A stretch of 64,000 nt of DNA from Clytia hemisphaerica (GCA_902728285.1 CACVBU010000260.1:62001-126000); one strand, 5' to 3'; positions 12,151 through 24,164 are shown, counted from the stretch's first letter. The notes: generated by a model not told the origin, from the sequence alone. A program made the numbers and translations.

Positions 12151-13090
12151 TAAATGTCTCATCCCCACTAATATTTCGAACAAAGAACAATAGAATTTCC
12201 TATACTCAGTGAAAACTTTTTGAGAACACTGTTGGATTTTGTGTCTCTTTATTTATCCCCCTGACAAAAATATTCCCACCGTCAAATCAGTATTACCATA
12301 CAACTCAAATAAACCCCTATATTTTTTTCTGGATCACCCGGAATGTATCTATTTTTTCTTAGATGTCCAGAATATCTTAATTTTTCAATTTTTTTGTTCC
12401 ACCACTTTTTTTGAGGGAACAAAACAGTCAACAAAAAAGTATGTTTTAAAATCCTGCGTTATTTAACCATGCTTCGATTTTTATTGGTCAGTGAGGAAAT
12501 TAGTAGTCTGCACGCATCCCCTAAAATAGTTTTTAATATAAAATTGTAAAATATATGGGTGTTCTGCAAAATTCTTTGACGTGATATCCGTGTCCGATTC
12601 GAATCCCCTATATCAAAAGTAATCAGAGGAGATGCAGGCAGCCTAGGAGATTAGTAAAAAAAGGTCAACATATTCAGAACTAATTTGAAATAACTGGCTC
12701 TGTTGCCTATAGAAATTATCACACTTCTTTGAAATATGGACGAAGGTTTTTTGAATTCCTAATATATACAGCTCTGTTGAGTTTCCCCTTCAGACGACAC
12801 TAATGGAATCAAAAACGAGTCAGTCTTTACATGGAATTTCTATTGTTTTCAGCAAAAAAGTTCGAAACTTCAAAACCAAATTAATCTCGCCTTTTTTGTA
12901 AACTAATCGAAAATTTGAAGGTTTTTCCCAAAATCATAAAAGGCATCCTTGGGCCAAATACAAAAATCCTCTATTTCTTTTTCGGAATACCTAAATTTTA
13001 AGCACTTGTCGAAAAATAACAACAATTTCGATTTTGGTTAATAGTAAAATGTTACTAAAAAGTTTTCCACCTGAACTTTATTCGTTTGTA
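12151..13090. other. AT-rich interval, nothing recognised
   Basis: Only short stop-bounded frames without motifs or codon structure. Confidence 0.4.
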
Positions 13091-13269
13091 CCCAGCAGAC
13101 ACGGAACGTTGTTTTGACGTCCAAATAACGCTATTTCAACTTCGGAACGTCATTTGGTCGTTGAAAAACGTTGAATGAAAATGAAACTCTTTATGATATA
13201 TTCATTACGTGATCTTTTCCAGCAGACACGGAACAAACGTTACAATAAAGTATTGTGTCTGCTGCTGGG
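13091..13269. mobile_element. 179-bp MITE, CCCAGCAGACAC ends
   Basis: Left end CCCAGCAGACACGGAACGTT and right end TTGTGTCTGCTGCTGGG are inverted, with internal AACGTT words as in the 98-bp hairpin at 11.7 kb. TA lies on both sides, so a TA duplication is possible. Confidence 0.6.
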
Positions 13270-14577
13270 TATTTTATCATTAACATGGTCAATTTGTTTT
13301 CACCGGGGACTACATTTTATTTAATATTCATCATTGATTTAAAAACTTGCTTTCGAAAGGAATTTTTGTTTTACTTTTTCCACTGCTACAGTGACAGTGA
13401 GTGGATCGGACAATTTCAAAATTCAGTTATATGAAAAATTAAAAGCAGAGACATTAAACTCCATGTGAAAAACTGCTACGATAAAAAAATCAAAAATATA
13501 ACAGTTACGTCCTGTGGGTTTTTTTATTTCATGCATCAATTAGTTCTAATTGATTTCGGATTCGGGATTGTTGGCGAAATTTTGTATTTGATGAAATACT
13601 ACAGATGTTTATTTGGGCTATGTGACGTTTTTCTTTATTAGAACAGGTAAATTTTGGTTGAGGCTGGATGTTCCTATTTTTTCAAACGCTTTCAGCCTTC
13701 GATGTTCTTATATAAAATAACAAAAAAATGGATCGTCTCAAGATACCTCCGGAATTTTATTTCAACACCAAAAACAATGTTGTTTCAACAGTCCTCTCTT
13801 GCAGCAGAAATTATTTTCTTATTTCAGGCTAGGCACGTTCTTAAGTGGTTCTTTTTTGACAACATTTTTATAAACTATGTTCTTATAAAAAAACGTGTAT
13901 GCTCGCACAAGTTAATGCAAATAACCGGGATCTCTTTCATAACCTGTTAAATCGGTAACATAAAGAAAGATTATAGGACAACGTAATTTCTTTCTAATTT
14001 GAAAAATAATGTTCTCTTTAAATAATTAATAATATAATTGTATGAAAAATAATTGCTCAAGTTACTCATATTAATCATCAAATTAGTAAAAAAGAAAGTT
14101 AGATAAATCATATGGGAAATGTTTGTCACCTTCCTAATTACAATAAAGAACTTGTTTCCTAATTACATATAAAGAAAATGGGTCTTGTATGGACGTCCAT
14201 AGGACACGTTCTGTGTCCACTGGGGCTAACATTAAACGTGATAAAAAATTCGCGGTCTATACTTTGTGTAAAATACTCCCCTTTTTACCACCATTCACGA
14301 GCGCCCTTCTTGCCACCCTCACTAAAGAGTTGTCTAAAACTTTTTCGGCCTTCCGCCAAATTAAATACCCGTCAAAAGTAGTTCCCTTAATGAATAGTTT
14401 GAAGTTTTTCATACTTCATAAGCAGCAGTTTTTGTCGCAAGCTTCAAAATTGGTTTATCCAGAAGTCTATTTTGACATTTTTTGTCCCATACGGTACTAA
14501 AATATGTGACAGATAGAAAATATAATTTTATTTATAAAAACCAGTAAAAAAAAAAAAAAAATCATAAACTTAGTCAA
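13270..14577. other. AT-rich interval with repeat scraps
   Basis: Includes a GTTCTTA-type dispersed repeat near 13826-13890 and a CCCAG-hairpin remnant near 14190-14226. Its right edge holds the 3' region of the minus-strand RAG1-like gene, with an AATAAA on the minus strand near 14529. Confidence 0.4.
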
Positions 14578-14775
14578 TCAAATTTCATCAGAAGTTTCTT
14601 CTTCATTGTCACTTGGATCGTATTCTAATTTTGGGTGGCTTGGATGGAAAGGGCAACTCCGGTTTTTCTTAGTATGCCCTGGTTCATTACAAGCTGAACA
14701 TATCACATTCCGTTTTGGCTCAAGAACGCATGATGCAAAATGAAGCTGTTTTGTACGCATCAATTTGATAATGTT
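14578..14775 (-). other. C-terminal zinc-knuckle tail beyond the TAA
   Basis: In the same frame as exon 5, after the TAA at 14776-14778, the sequence stays open to the TGA at 14578-14580. It carries CSACNEPGHTKKNRSC (C-x2-C-x3-GH-x6-C), then CPFHP and an acidic end. A CCGHC-type tail after the catalytic Glu is known in invertebrate RAG1-like transposases, so its presence here supports that affiliation. Preservation past a stop suggests a recent mutation, readthrough or an assembly error. Confidence 0.7.
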
Positions 14776-17700
14776 TTAAAAACGGCTTTTATCCAGATTT
14801 GTTTCATTTAATTCATAATACTTAATCCGCTTATTTAAATGTTCTCCACTGTTAGTAGAAAACATACCATAGCCCCAGCCGAGAAGGTTGTAGTAAGTCT
14901 GCATTAAAGATCCGATATGTTGCCTCAGGTAGTGCATATACGGAAGTTTCGAAACAAAAGCGCTGCCAGCATTCAATAAAAACTTTTGAAAATATTCCTC
15001 TGCTCTTTTCTCAAAAGTGGCGATTCTTTCTTCGTTTCCATTTAATGATCGGATATCACTGGAAATAAGGAATAGCATAATATAGAATATAAGTAGCAAA
15101 ATAAAACACTCTTGTATCACAGACTTGACGGGAGCCTATTGGAAAAGTAGGTCCAAAAAACGTTCCCGTTAGAAAATATTCGCCATTTTGAAAAAAAGAA
15201 ATATTTCTATCTCCGCTACCCAAATTTAATGTGAGTGGTACTTTGGTGTAACGCAATATAATTCAAATTCCGATGCAAGAAGAGATACAGGGATGTAACA
15301 GTATAAACATTAAAGTAAAAGACAAAATATTTAGAAAGTCAAATTGTCCGATTGCTATTCCTATATTTATGTAAAAATACTTACACTGCTAAGTCGGCAA
15401 ACCTTTTGTAAAGTCTAAGGACTTGTAGCAGCTTCCGACTACGGGGAGAATTCCAATCATCGCCTTTGTCCTCAACAAATTCATTTAAAAAGGTATCAAT
15501 ATTACTTTCAAGAAGTTTACAGTCGTTACCAATCATTTTTAACTTTTCAGAACCGTCGTAGTGCTTCTTTTTGCTAAAAATTAAAAAATATAAAAACGTA
15601 ATTACTACAATGATATACCTTTTTGGGGAAAAAAATGTAGGACAAAAGTGACGAAATATTTTATTGGAGGTGACGAAAATTTTTTCAGGTAAACAATTTT
15701 GTTCGACGGAAAATAAGTACGACATCTTTATGTCCGATAAAGTAGATTCTTCGTGCCGCCGTGAAATTTTTACTCACATCACAAGATTATGGGTTTACCG
15801 ACGATAATAGACTCGATGAAATATGAATTCTCGAAATCCAATTTACTGTTTTGTGAACTTTTTAGGAAACTTTAAGTAATAACGTAAATAGAAATACTAA
15901 ACAAGATCCTTTGTTCCCCAGAATTCTCAGACACAGTAAATGTTATCATGAATACGTGCAATGTACTTGTATCAATAATAAGGGCCGCTTCGGGGAGGGG
16001 GGTTTCAAAAAGAGAATATCGTACACCCTTGTTGAAAAATCCAACGGGTAGCCATCAAATGTTTTGATATCCTCAACAGCAGTATAAAACAATTCTTCCT
16101 GAAATAGCCTAATAATACCTTTTAAAGTAACTTTCTATTTGGAAAGCTATATAGGTACATCCTATCTTCCGTAGCGCAACAGGTATCAGAGATTCTTGAT
16201 TTCGTTTGCTAATGATATCGTGCATGAATTTCCAAAGATATCTATGGTGGGCCAAAATAAGATGGAGACCACATGGTGGGATTAGTTCTATCACGACTCC
16301 TTCAAACAAAACCGGTGCCTAAAATAAAGATAATAAATCTTAATTTAGAATAAAATTTTTATTCCTACTGGAGTGAAAAGGTTTACCGGAGCACAGAGAC
16401 AGGGGTGTTTTACTCACATTTGTCGAACACGAAACCTGGGAAAGTTCGAGTGGAGCATAATTTTCAAGACTAAGATCCCTGCCCAGGTGAATTACTTTCG
16501 CTATTAGGGAGGTTAAGTATCCGATATAAATCACGACCACGAACAGGCTTTTTCTCTACAGGAAGGTACGGGTAGCAAGGTAGCAAGGTAGATATGACAT
16601 CTCCTTTGTTCTAGAACGAAAGTTTTCACGATTTTTCGTTCTAGAGCCGTCTAGCCTTGGTTCTTTTACATATTTTCGGGATATTTACTACAGAAATTTG
16701 AAAATCTGAGACTTGATTTCTTGATTTGGTAGAAAATATATTAGAGAAAAATAGCTTAGCTTTATTAAGAATTTATTACATTAGAGTCTCCATAACTCGA
16801 ACTTCTATAATGCGAAAGATTTTTCGTTCCCCTTGAGAGTTTGAGTTGTGGAGGCTCCACTGTAATACACCCCTGTCTCAGTGCCCCGGTGGCATGATTT
16901 CAGTACATGATTTTTTTCAGTACATGGTTTCAGTACATGATTTTTTCCTACGTCACTGCAGTAATCAAATTTTTATTGCACTCATTTGTGAATTGAGATA
17001 TAAATTGAATAAAGACAGCGAAAATAAAAAACAGTTCTTGAATTCCCAAGCCATTTAGGATGATTACAAATGAGTGCAATAAAAATTTGATTACTGCAGT
17101 GACGTAGGAAAAAATCATGTACTGAAACCATGTACTGAAAAAATCATGAACTGAAATCATGCCACCGGGGCACTGAGACAGGGGTGTTGTAATTGATTTT
17201 GAAGTTCTATTTGGGTTAAGTTTCAGTCTCTGAAACTTAATAATAAAAAAAACCAATGTCTTACCCATTGACCGTAATTATTTGCAATTAAATTTTTGTA
17301 TGCAGCACTGTCTTTATTTGGACCATCCCCAAGTTTACTTCGTGCAGCTGATCCCATCACATTCATTTCATTCATGGTTCTACTTTCTCCAATTTTTGCT
17401 TTACATGATGACCATTGATTGATGTTGAGCTTGCAATGGAAACAGCCATATGCTTGAGTGCAGGAACATTTTCCCAGAACTTCTTTTACAAACGCCAAAT
17501 CTGCAACCAAAAAGACGACAACATTAAACTCTTCAGGGACTTCTCCGTTTAATGTTAATCGAACGCCATTTTTCACCAGTTCTGAAAGTTCTTGGTAGTG
17601 ATGCTTACAATGCATCTCCAATGTCTCGCGGCTTTCTGAACCACGCCATAAGGTAGTTATGAATTGGCCGTAGGGACCACTCACTAAGTCTTGAATATTC

Positions 17701-19731
17701 ATGATTGAAAACGATGTCTGTTCAGTTGGATAACGGCCTGCTCCACGAAAATTATCGCCAGTGTCTCTGAGGATGATTGTTCTCCTCTCATTTTTAAAAT
17801 TCTGATATAGATGTGTATTTTTCGATTTCAGAAAGTCTCCAAGCTTTTTATTTCGATCAGCCTCGATGAAAGATAGTTTATGTTGATATTCGTTACAACC
17901 AAAAACTCTCTCTAAAGTATCTTTAACAGTACAACCGTAGCCCATACATTGACACTCAGATTCATTACTACCATGCAACGGAAAAATATTACCAACTTCA
18001 AGATTTTTGCAATATTCTCTCAAATCATCGTACGATGGTAAAGTAACATTACAAGATTTCAATGTTGCTCTAAGTTCTTTAAATGCTCTTTGTGACATAT
18101 CATATTTCCCCATCATTATTCGAGCAGTTTCTTTGCTCTCTAGTGTCACGGGTTTTTTCACAACTTTCAATGTTTTTATAAACTTTTTCAAATTATTTTC
18201 CGATAAGCTTTGGATTGCTGACTCCACAATGGTATCGAAGTAATGATCGCAAACATACGAAACGTAACCTGAATACGTAAGGAAATGAAATGACTGTCAG
18301 AAAAAACCTTATTACACCCCTGTCTCAGTGGGAATTTTTTTTTCAGTGGGGATAAATAACGAGCAATAAAATCCAACGGGCTTATCAAAAACAGATTTTT
18401 TTATTGATTGGGATACAAAATTATATTGTTATTTTTCCAAATTATATGGGGGTGAGACATTTAAGTCGACCCGAACTTGCCTCTGGTCTCTGTCTTTCGT
18501 AGGCTTTGTAGAACCTTGGCAGAATTATGTAAAGGTCAAAGGCATATTTTAACAATTTTCAAGTAATTTCTATCTGTACTAGAAAATTGAAAATTGGCTG
18601 AATAACAAAAAATAGATAATTGTTTAGACCTCAAACTCAAAAACAGAACGAACAATAATCGGCTAGATTTTACTGAATATCATTTATGGCATCTTAGAAT
18701 ACGTTCAAAAACACTAAAAACATACTTGAAATGTCTCCAAATGAAGCATATTCAACAAGTTTATGAATCTTTTCATTTCTCGCCTTAACAGCTTTGTTGC
18801 ATAGTGTACTAGTTGGTCCGGCATTGCGTATTCGAATGTTGGTCATATCTCTCAAAGCACCGTCTTCTTTAATCCTTCGGATTTTGTCTTGCCTTTCAGG
18901 TAAGTCTGCAGCGTTACTTGTATCACAATATATTTTGTTGGGCTTACAACTGATAACTTCAATTACATCAGACCTTGTAAGACCAAAAAATTCAAATCCA
19001 GACCATCGGTGTGAAGCTGTTATATTTAGGTGTTCAAATGTTTTTTTTAAAATACCGGAAATTTCAGTTCCAACGAAAGATAAGCGTGGTTCGGCTACAG
19101 TATATATTCTGAAAATAGGTCCTTCACAACTACTTTCAATTTTCAGGTGAAGATCCAAATGTCTATTTGCATTCAATTTTACTTGACGAATAGCCTCGTA
19201 TCCAGGCTGTAGACGACATTTCTTACTTGAAATTTTCACCTCGTATTTAGGGCTGTAAACAGGTGTCCCATAACTTAAAACAGCTTTGAAAGAAAACTGA
19301 CGTGAATGACTGATTGAAATGTCAGTGGCATCAACGTCTAAATTCTCTGTTATATCAAATTCACTTTCATTGTTCATCACATTTTCATACTCCTTTGTAT
19401 TCAGCCCGAAGAATCTTTGACCAACTAATTTCCCGGATATTTGCAAATTTGATCTCGTTACAAATTTTCTGTATACAGTTGTTGGGTTGTAGCCTACAAC
19501 CTTTTCAAAACCATTATGTTCTCCTGTAAAAGTGCATTCGAATAACGGTCTTCCTAAATTGCTTGAAAATATTTTGCAGGTGACATCTATTTCTCGTTCG
19601 TTGATGATATAAAACCGTTTACAACTGTATCCATCCCTGTAATATATTCCAGAACTTGTTTTCCAATGATTTTCGTTTTCAAGATAAACTTTTCGTCCAT
19701 AGGTAACTATTCCACGCCAAGAACTGTTCAT
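14578..19731 (-). CDS. FYR-domain RAG1/Transib-like DDE transposase, five exons, two disabling changes
   Basis: Proposed exons (minus strand): 19731-18726, 18268-17265, 16318-16025, 15573-15385, 15058-14578. All four introns have GT-AG ends and keep phase once one extra A near 16121-16124 is discounted. Reading gives about 990 residues. Exon 1 holds two FYRN/FYRC-like modules. The core matches RAG1: Asp ~507 in RDTGDNFRGAGR followed by SFSIMNI (RAG1 has FSFTIMNI after its first catalytic Asp); Asp ~592 in VADLAF, then 18 residues, then CFHC, the RAG1 spacing of Asp to CTLC; PPCGLHLILAHHRYLWKF, like RAG1 DALHCDIGNAAEF; HYLRQH, a zinc HxxxxH; and Glu ~903 in STNSGEHLNKRIK. A TAA at 14776-14778 precedes an open tail with a zinc knuckle. 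The copy looks slightly decayed, or the changes are assembly errors. Transib elements and RAG recombinases share this core; cut-and-paste transposition is the inferred role. Intron 2 contains a MITE. Confidence 0.85.
16867..17187. mobile_element. 321-bp MITE with ~125-bp inverted arms, 6-bp duplication, inside intron 2
   Basis: Arms begin ACACCCCTGTCTCAGTGCCC and are nearly identical inverted for about 125 bp. TGTAAT flanks at 16861-16866 and 17188-17193 give a 6-bp target duplication. The element sits in intron 2 of the RAG1-like gene, leaving both splice sites untouched. A related copy is at 21608-21862 and a lone end is at 18314. Confidence 0.85.
18314..18480. mobile_element. Truncated ACACCCCTGTCTCAG element in intron 1
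   Basis: Starts ACACCCCTGTCTCAGTGGG, followed by CAGTGGGGATAAAT. The expected inverted right end is degraded (GGGGGTGAGACAT near 18450), so this is a partial or decayed copy. Confidence 0.5.
18726..19731 (-). other. Exon 1 of the RAG1-like gene: tandem FYRN/FYRC-like modules
   Basis: Module 1 spans about residues 28-118: YYRDGYSCKRFY (FYRN-like PvGY..R.Y), CKIFSSNLGRPLFECTF, VVGYNPTTVYRKF, and VGQRFFGLNTKEYENVM (the FYRC G..lFGL...V..l end). Module 2 spans about 172-270: LQPGYEAIRQVKLN, LHLKIESSCEGPIFRIY, LSFVGTEISG, WSGFEFFGLTRSDVIEVI. FYRN and FYRC are known together in KMT2/MLL-type chromatin proteins and TBRG1, where they form one folded unit. The exon ends at the donor CAA|GTATGT, and the split Ser codon (A|GT) joins exon 2 in phase, so the modules and the transposase belong to one reading frame. 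A chromatin or protein-interaction role for a transposase N-terminus is inference. The start ATG at 19731 lies 46 bases from a hAT-like insertion. Confidence 0.75.
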
Positions 19732-19777
19732 TTTGTTAAATTATGTCGTTTTTCTATAGAAGGCATAAGAAAAAAGA

Positions 19778-21567
19778 CAGTGGCGTAGCCAGGATTTTCA
19801 AGGGGTGTCGCAAATTTCAATTTTCAAATGGGCGGTTAGAGGGCGGTTTTTAATTTCATTAGGGCGGTGTTAAAATATGACGCCCAAACACTTCCAAACA
19901 ACCGGGGGACGTTATGGGCTGCAGATCCCAGTACCTGTGAACCCCAAACACAGGCCACGTTGCACGTGGTTAACCGGCAACTCACCATTAGACGAGTTTA
20001 CCATTTGTAAAATATTCAAAGAGTGAGTGTCTCTTTCGTAATAATAGCTTGTGGTTTCTAAAAGAATGATATTGCCTTTTGGGAAATTCCTTTTGTCCTA
20101 GGGAAATTCCCGGATAAACAAACTCTCCGTCTTACAGTTTTTGCGCTCCTTTTGTAAAATATAAAATGAAATTCTATTGTAAAGTGTGCCGATGGAGAGT
20201 GAAGGAAAAATTTGTTCATTTTTTTCAAAAAGTTATGTTATGTTAACTCTCCGTCTTACAGTTTTTGCGCTCCTTTTGTAAAATATAAAATGAAATTCTA
20301 TTGTAAAGTGTGCCGATGGAGAGTGAAGGAAAAATTTGTTCATTTTTTTCAAAAAGTTATGTTATGTTCGTGTTATATAGAAAAGTCAACAAGAGAAAAA
20401 TTCGTTTCTTGAGTGATAATTTTGTGATTTGACATAAAAGTATTTTGTATGATTTTTACAAAGCTCATCATAAAAATAACCTTCAACAAAATAAATAAAA
20501 ATTACTTTAGACTAGCAGGCTAAAATACCGTATACAAAACAATGTAATCAATCCCCCCAAAAAAACATTTTCTTGAGTCTTGAAAATAAGCACCGACAAT
20601 TTTATGTTCTTTGAAAACGAAAGATGTCATTGTCTGTAAAATCGAGCATAAAGTCTCAAATTCATAAAACAACAAGAAGCCACAACCAGTCTAAAACCAA
20701 GAACTGTCTATCATCTATCCATTACAGTATAATACAATATCATGTCATGCAATCCAATCAGAATACAGAACTACAGCATAGGATCTGTACAAGTACTCTC
20801 TCTTATATATTGCCACATACGATAGTCAATGTTCAATCACAAATCTTTACTTTATTATTTGCCATTCTGGAAACAAGCAACTTTTTCTGTCTTTACGACG
20901 AATAGCATTCTTTTTTCTTCATCAGTACAATTCTTCCCAAAAACAAGAGAAGCACTATCAGGTCGGGATCAGGTCTTGAAAACTTTTTCTGATACAGTAT
21001 TCCAAATATATCTCTCGGCTCTCTCATGGTAATAGTCTCACATCATAATATAATCGAAGAAAGATCTTGTCCCCTTCTCTTCTACTCGTTTTCTGATAAA
21101 ATAATTATAATTTACGGTCACCGACGAGACCTCTTTTGTTCTGCTAACAATTTAACACAGAGGATAACAATAGATATTAAAGTCGGTAGCCGTGTTATTG
21201 TTTTTGTGCAGACGATGAAGGCCAAAGTGAAGAAAAATTTCTTATTTTACGGTCCCGGAGCTGTCTTCATTTCTACCGAGCTCTACTAAGCTAAGGAATC
21301 GCAATACTGAATTTTGATTCGGTGCCGTAAATTTATCAAAATCTAAATATCTCCGCCAATTTAAAACATCGCCGCCAATTGAAAACCGCCCATTGAAGGC
21401 GACGTGATTTTCTAAAAAAGCCGCACGCCGCGCGTGTCCGTACGAGCGTTAGTCGCCGCGCGTCGTCCTCTTACCAGCGCTTTTTATTTCTTGTCTTTCA
21501 AAAACTTTTGTATGTCAAAAAAGGGTGTCGCTGAGTCTTCATGAGCGACACCCTAGTGACGCCACTG
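19778..21567. mobile_element. 1.8-kb hAT-like non-autonomous element
   Basis: The left end is CAGTGGCGTAGCCAGG with GGGGTGTCGC slightly inside. The right end is GCGACACCCTAGTGACGCCACTG. CAGTGGCG termini are typical of hAT elements. Flanks are A-rich (AAAAAAGA and AAAAGATT), so an 8-bp duplication is only approximate. No hAT transposase was seen. The element carries an exact tandem duplication at 20121-20368. It lies just upstream of the RAG1-like start codon. Confidence 0.65.
20121..20368. repeat. Perfect 124-bp tandem duplication
   Basis: The block starting AACTCTCCGTCTTACAG at 20121 is repeated from 20245 with no difference that I could find. This indicates a very recent duplication, or an assembly artefact. 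Confidence 0.85.
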
Positions 21568-21607
21568 AAAAGATTTACAAAATAATACTTTTTTGTCATA
21601 ATATGTC

Positions 21608-21862
21608 ATACCCCTGTGTCACAGACCCGCTGGGACCTCAGCCCCACTGGAAAATTTGGCAAAAAAATCGTCCCCGGTGGGAAAATACCCTGGAATTCCA
21701 GTCCTACTGGAAAATTTACTTTGATTTCACCCCCATTCGAAACTCAATGTTTAAAAAATTGCACTCCAAAACCATCCCACTGGATTTTTTAACCTTAGAA
21801 CAATAATAGCTTCTATCCCCACTGAGGAAAAAAGTTCCACCGGGGCTGTGAGACAGGGGTGT
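21608..21862. mobile_element. 255-bp MITE of the ACACCCCTGTCTCA family
   Basis: Ends are ATACCCCTGTGTCACAG and CTGTGAGACAGGGGTGT, flanked by TATGTC at 21602-21607 and 21863-21868 (6-bp duplication). The body has CCCCACTGGAAAA-like words also seen near 12.0 kb. Confidence 0.75.
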
Positions 21863-21868
21863 TATGTC

Positions 21869-22784
21869 TTAAAACGATAACTCATTCTACGTGCCAATTC
21901 TGAAGCAATGCTTTTATTTTGATTTTTTTTAACAAATTTAGTATTTGTTGGAAATATAATAATGACCACTTTGCTTTTAGTTGAAAATATGATTTGAAAA
22001 TTTTTTATAAAATGAAGATGAAAAATGAAAAAATCAACTATTTCATCCTTTTGTGCAATTATTTGAACCTTGCTGATTCCAGATAAATAATTTTTAGCAT
22101 CTATAACCTCGCAAAACCCTCTTTTTCGAATGAAATTTAAAATGACTTTAAAGAGTCCCCAACATTCAGAACGAGCGCTTTTTGAATGCTTTTGATTAAA
22201 GACTGAAACTTCTTTGTTTTTAATGTGTGTATGTTGAAAGCTCTCAAATTTATTTTGGAAAAAGAAAGTTATTCATGATTCGCCAAAGTTTGTGTTATGT
22301 ACTTGATAATTAGAAAAACATTGCATTTACGTTACATAGTTCATTCGAAGGCTCTCAGGAAAATCAAGATGTGTGATGCCTACTATCTATTCTCTGTTCA
22401 AATGCGATAATTACCAGTCAAAAATATCAATAAACTACAAGTATCCTTTATATCTACGAAGGCAGGAAATTCTCTCTCAAAATATTAACCCCAGCTGTAT
22501 CTACGAAAAAGTAAGAGTATTATCCGTCAGAAACTTCCTATTCACGGGAATTTTCTCATAAATAATATTTCCCCTGATGATCCTAAAAAGCAATCCGGGT
22601 CTTTTGCAAAAGTAGAACTTTAAAACCATTCGAAAAGCATTCGTCTGAATACTTTAAAGTCAATTTAAAGGGTTTGTAACGAACAGTTTGCAACCGCTTT
22701 ATTTACAGTATGAAGTCGCTTCAAATTTCGTTCGAAAAGCGTCAAGCAAACACAAATACGCTTTTCCTAATAGAAGTATTAATT
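21869..22784. other. AT-rich interval, nothing recognised
   Basis: No motif-bearing ORF or repeat ends found. Confidence 0.4.
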
Positions 22785-22966
22785 GGGGACACGGCGACAT
22801 TTTTTGTGCGATGGCAACAAAAAAGATTGTAGTAATCGCATGAAAATCTTTAAAACAAAATATAATCTAGCAGAAAAGTTAGAGATATTTGATATTGTGA
22901 CACAATTATGCGATTGCAACAAAATAAACTTTTTGCTGCAATCGCAAGAAAAAAGTTACCGTGTCC
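22785..22966. mobile_element. Hairpin-like MITE with GGGGACACGG ends
   Basis: GGGGACACGG on the left faces CCGTGTCC on the right. Between them, GCGATGGCAACAAAAAAGAT and TATGCGATTGCAACAAAATA form two diverged internal copies. No coding content. Confidence 0.5.
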
Positions 22967-24160
22967 TCAAACCTTTACCGTGTAGAAAAAATATTAGAAT
23001 ACTCCAAAAACTTCTAAGCTGTAAAGAACCCAACATCAACGTTAAATGAACATCGTTCACCATATCAAGCACCTTATTATAAAAACCAAAAGCCAACAAA
23101 GGAGATTTGTATTTGTATACAAGAATAATTTTTTTTTGCTGAAATCAATCTGACTTCCTTTTTAATTGCTTTACCTTGGTAACCTAATTGATCAATCAAC
23201 ACAGAAACACAAAATCAGAGCGAATTCAAATCACGGAACACTTTTTTTCAAAATATAATGTCTCTCTTTTTTTTTGTCGACTTTCATTAGTAAAGTCCAA
23301 AATTTAAGCCTTATCTAGATTAAATTATTATAAACGAATACAGATAAAGAAAGAAAAAGGTTGATTTCTTGTATCAGCGAAATCTTTTTCTGAAAAAACT
23401 GCAAATTGATTGTGATTTTCGAGATGAAAGAAAGCGTCCCCCGAACGTATACACTCATCCCCCGAACGTATACACGGCATAAAATTCTAATTTGAAGATT
23501 GAGTTTTATTCCAATTAATTTAAATTTAGGTTCATATTGAAGCCAAATCTATTTGTAAGACATAAAACGTTAAACTAAACCAATTCATTATGTTTTGTGT
23601 TCAAAATGTTGAAAAGAAACATTGCAATTGGAAAATTAGCAAAAAAGAGCGTAATTAAACTTCCAGTAATTAAGCTAATCTTGTGAAGAGCGAAATCGCC
23701 GTGTCGGTGTATAATTGTAAAATTTGGTATACATGCTGCTAATAGGATTATATTAAAAGTCAAAAACTTTCAGAGTGTTAAAAAAAAATTTCAGTGAGCT
23801 ATTAGCAAAATACTGCCAGCCTGGTGGAAAACACCCCCCCTGATAAAAATAGGGTTAAAATCCACGGAACCAGCCGAAGAAACTAAAATAACAATGAGAA
23901 AAGAAATACTTTCTACTAGACAAAGTTACCACACCTTTAACACGTTTCTGCCACAACGTTGTAGAAAGCATACTAGAAGGGAAGGAACTGGGATTGGATC
24001 GCCACTATCCAACCCTGTGGCTCTCACACACATTTTACAGTTCAAAGAAGAAGATGGAAAGAGTGAGAAAAGTATGAGAATTTAAAAAAGTTGGACTAGA
24101 ACCCGGTTCGAAGCCCCGACCACCCGTGACCGCTCGCAAAAGCTGGCGAACGACTTATCT
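22967..24160. other. AT-rich interval with a repeat fragment
   Basis: Bases 23817-23860 match, inverted, the outer part of the 9.2-9.8 kb foldback repeat (CCAGCCTGGTGGAAAACACC). Otherwise nothing recognised. Confidence 0.4.
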
Positions 24161-24164
24161 GATA

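Noticed and set aside
11806-14500. Several 60-100-codon plus-strand ORFs in AT-rich DNA (11806, 12239, 13654, 14178)
   Set aside because: Rich in Phe/Ile/Lys/Leu as expected by chance, without motifs, overlapping MITEs in part.
16099-16119. A 20-base GT-AG intron that might explain the break in exon 3 of the RAG1-like gene
   Set aside because: Removing it does not restore the EELFYTAVED frame; one extra A explains it better, and such short introns are not expected in animals.
17223-18227. Assigning the RAG1-like core to CACTA/Chapaev because of the Asp-CxxC spacing
   Set aside because: Those families share the CxxC insertion, but SFSIMNI, the PPCGLH segment, HxxxxH and the NSGEHLNK context fit RAG1/Transib better.
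24100-24125. GGTTCGAAGCCC resembling a tRNA B box (possible SINE head)
   Set aside because: No matching A box at the right distance, no cloverleaf, and no A-rich tail were found.
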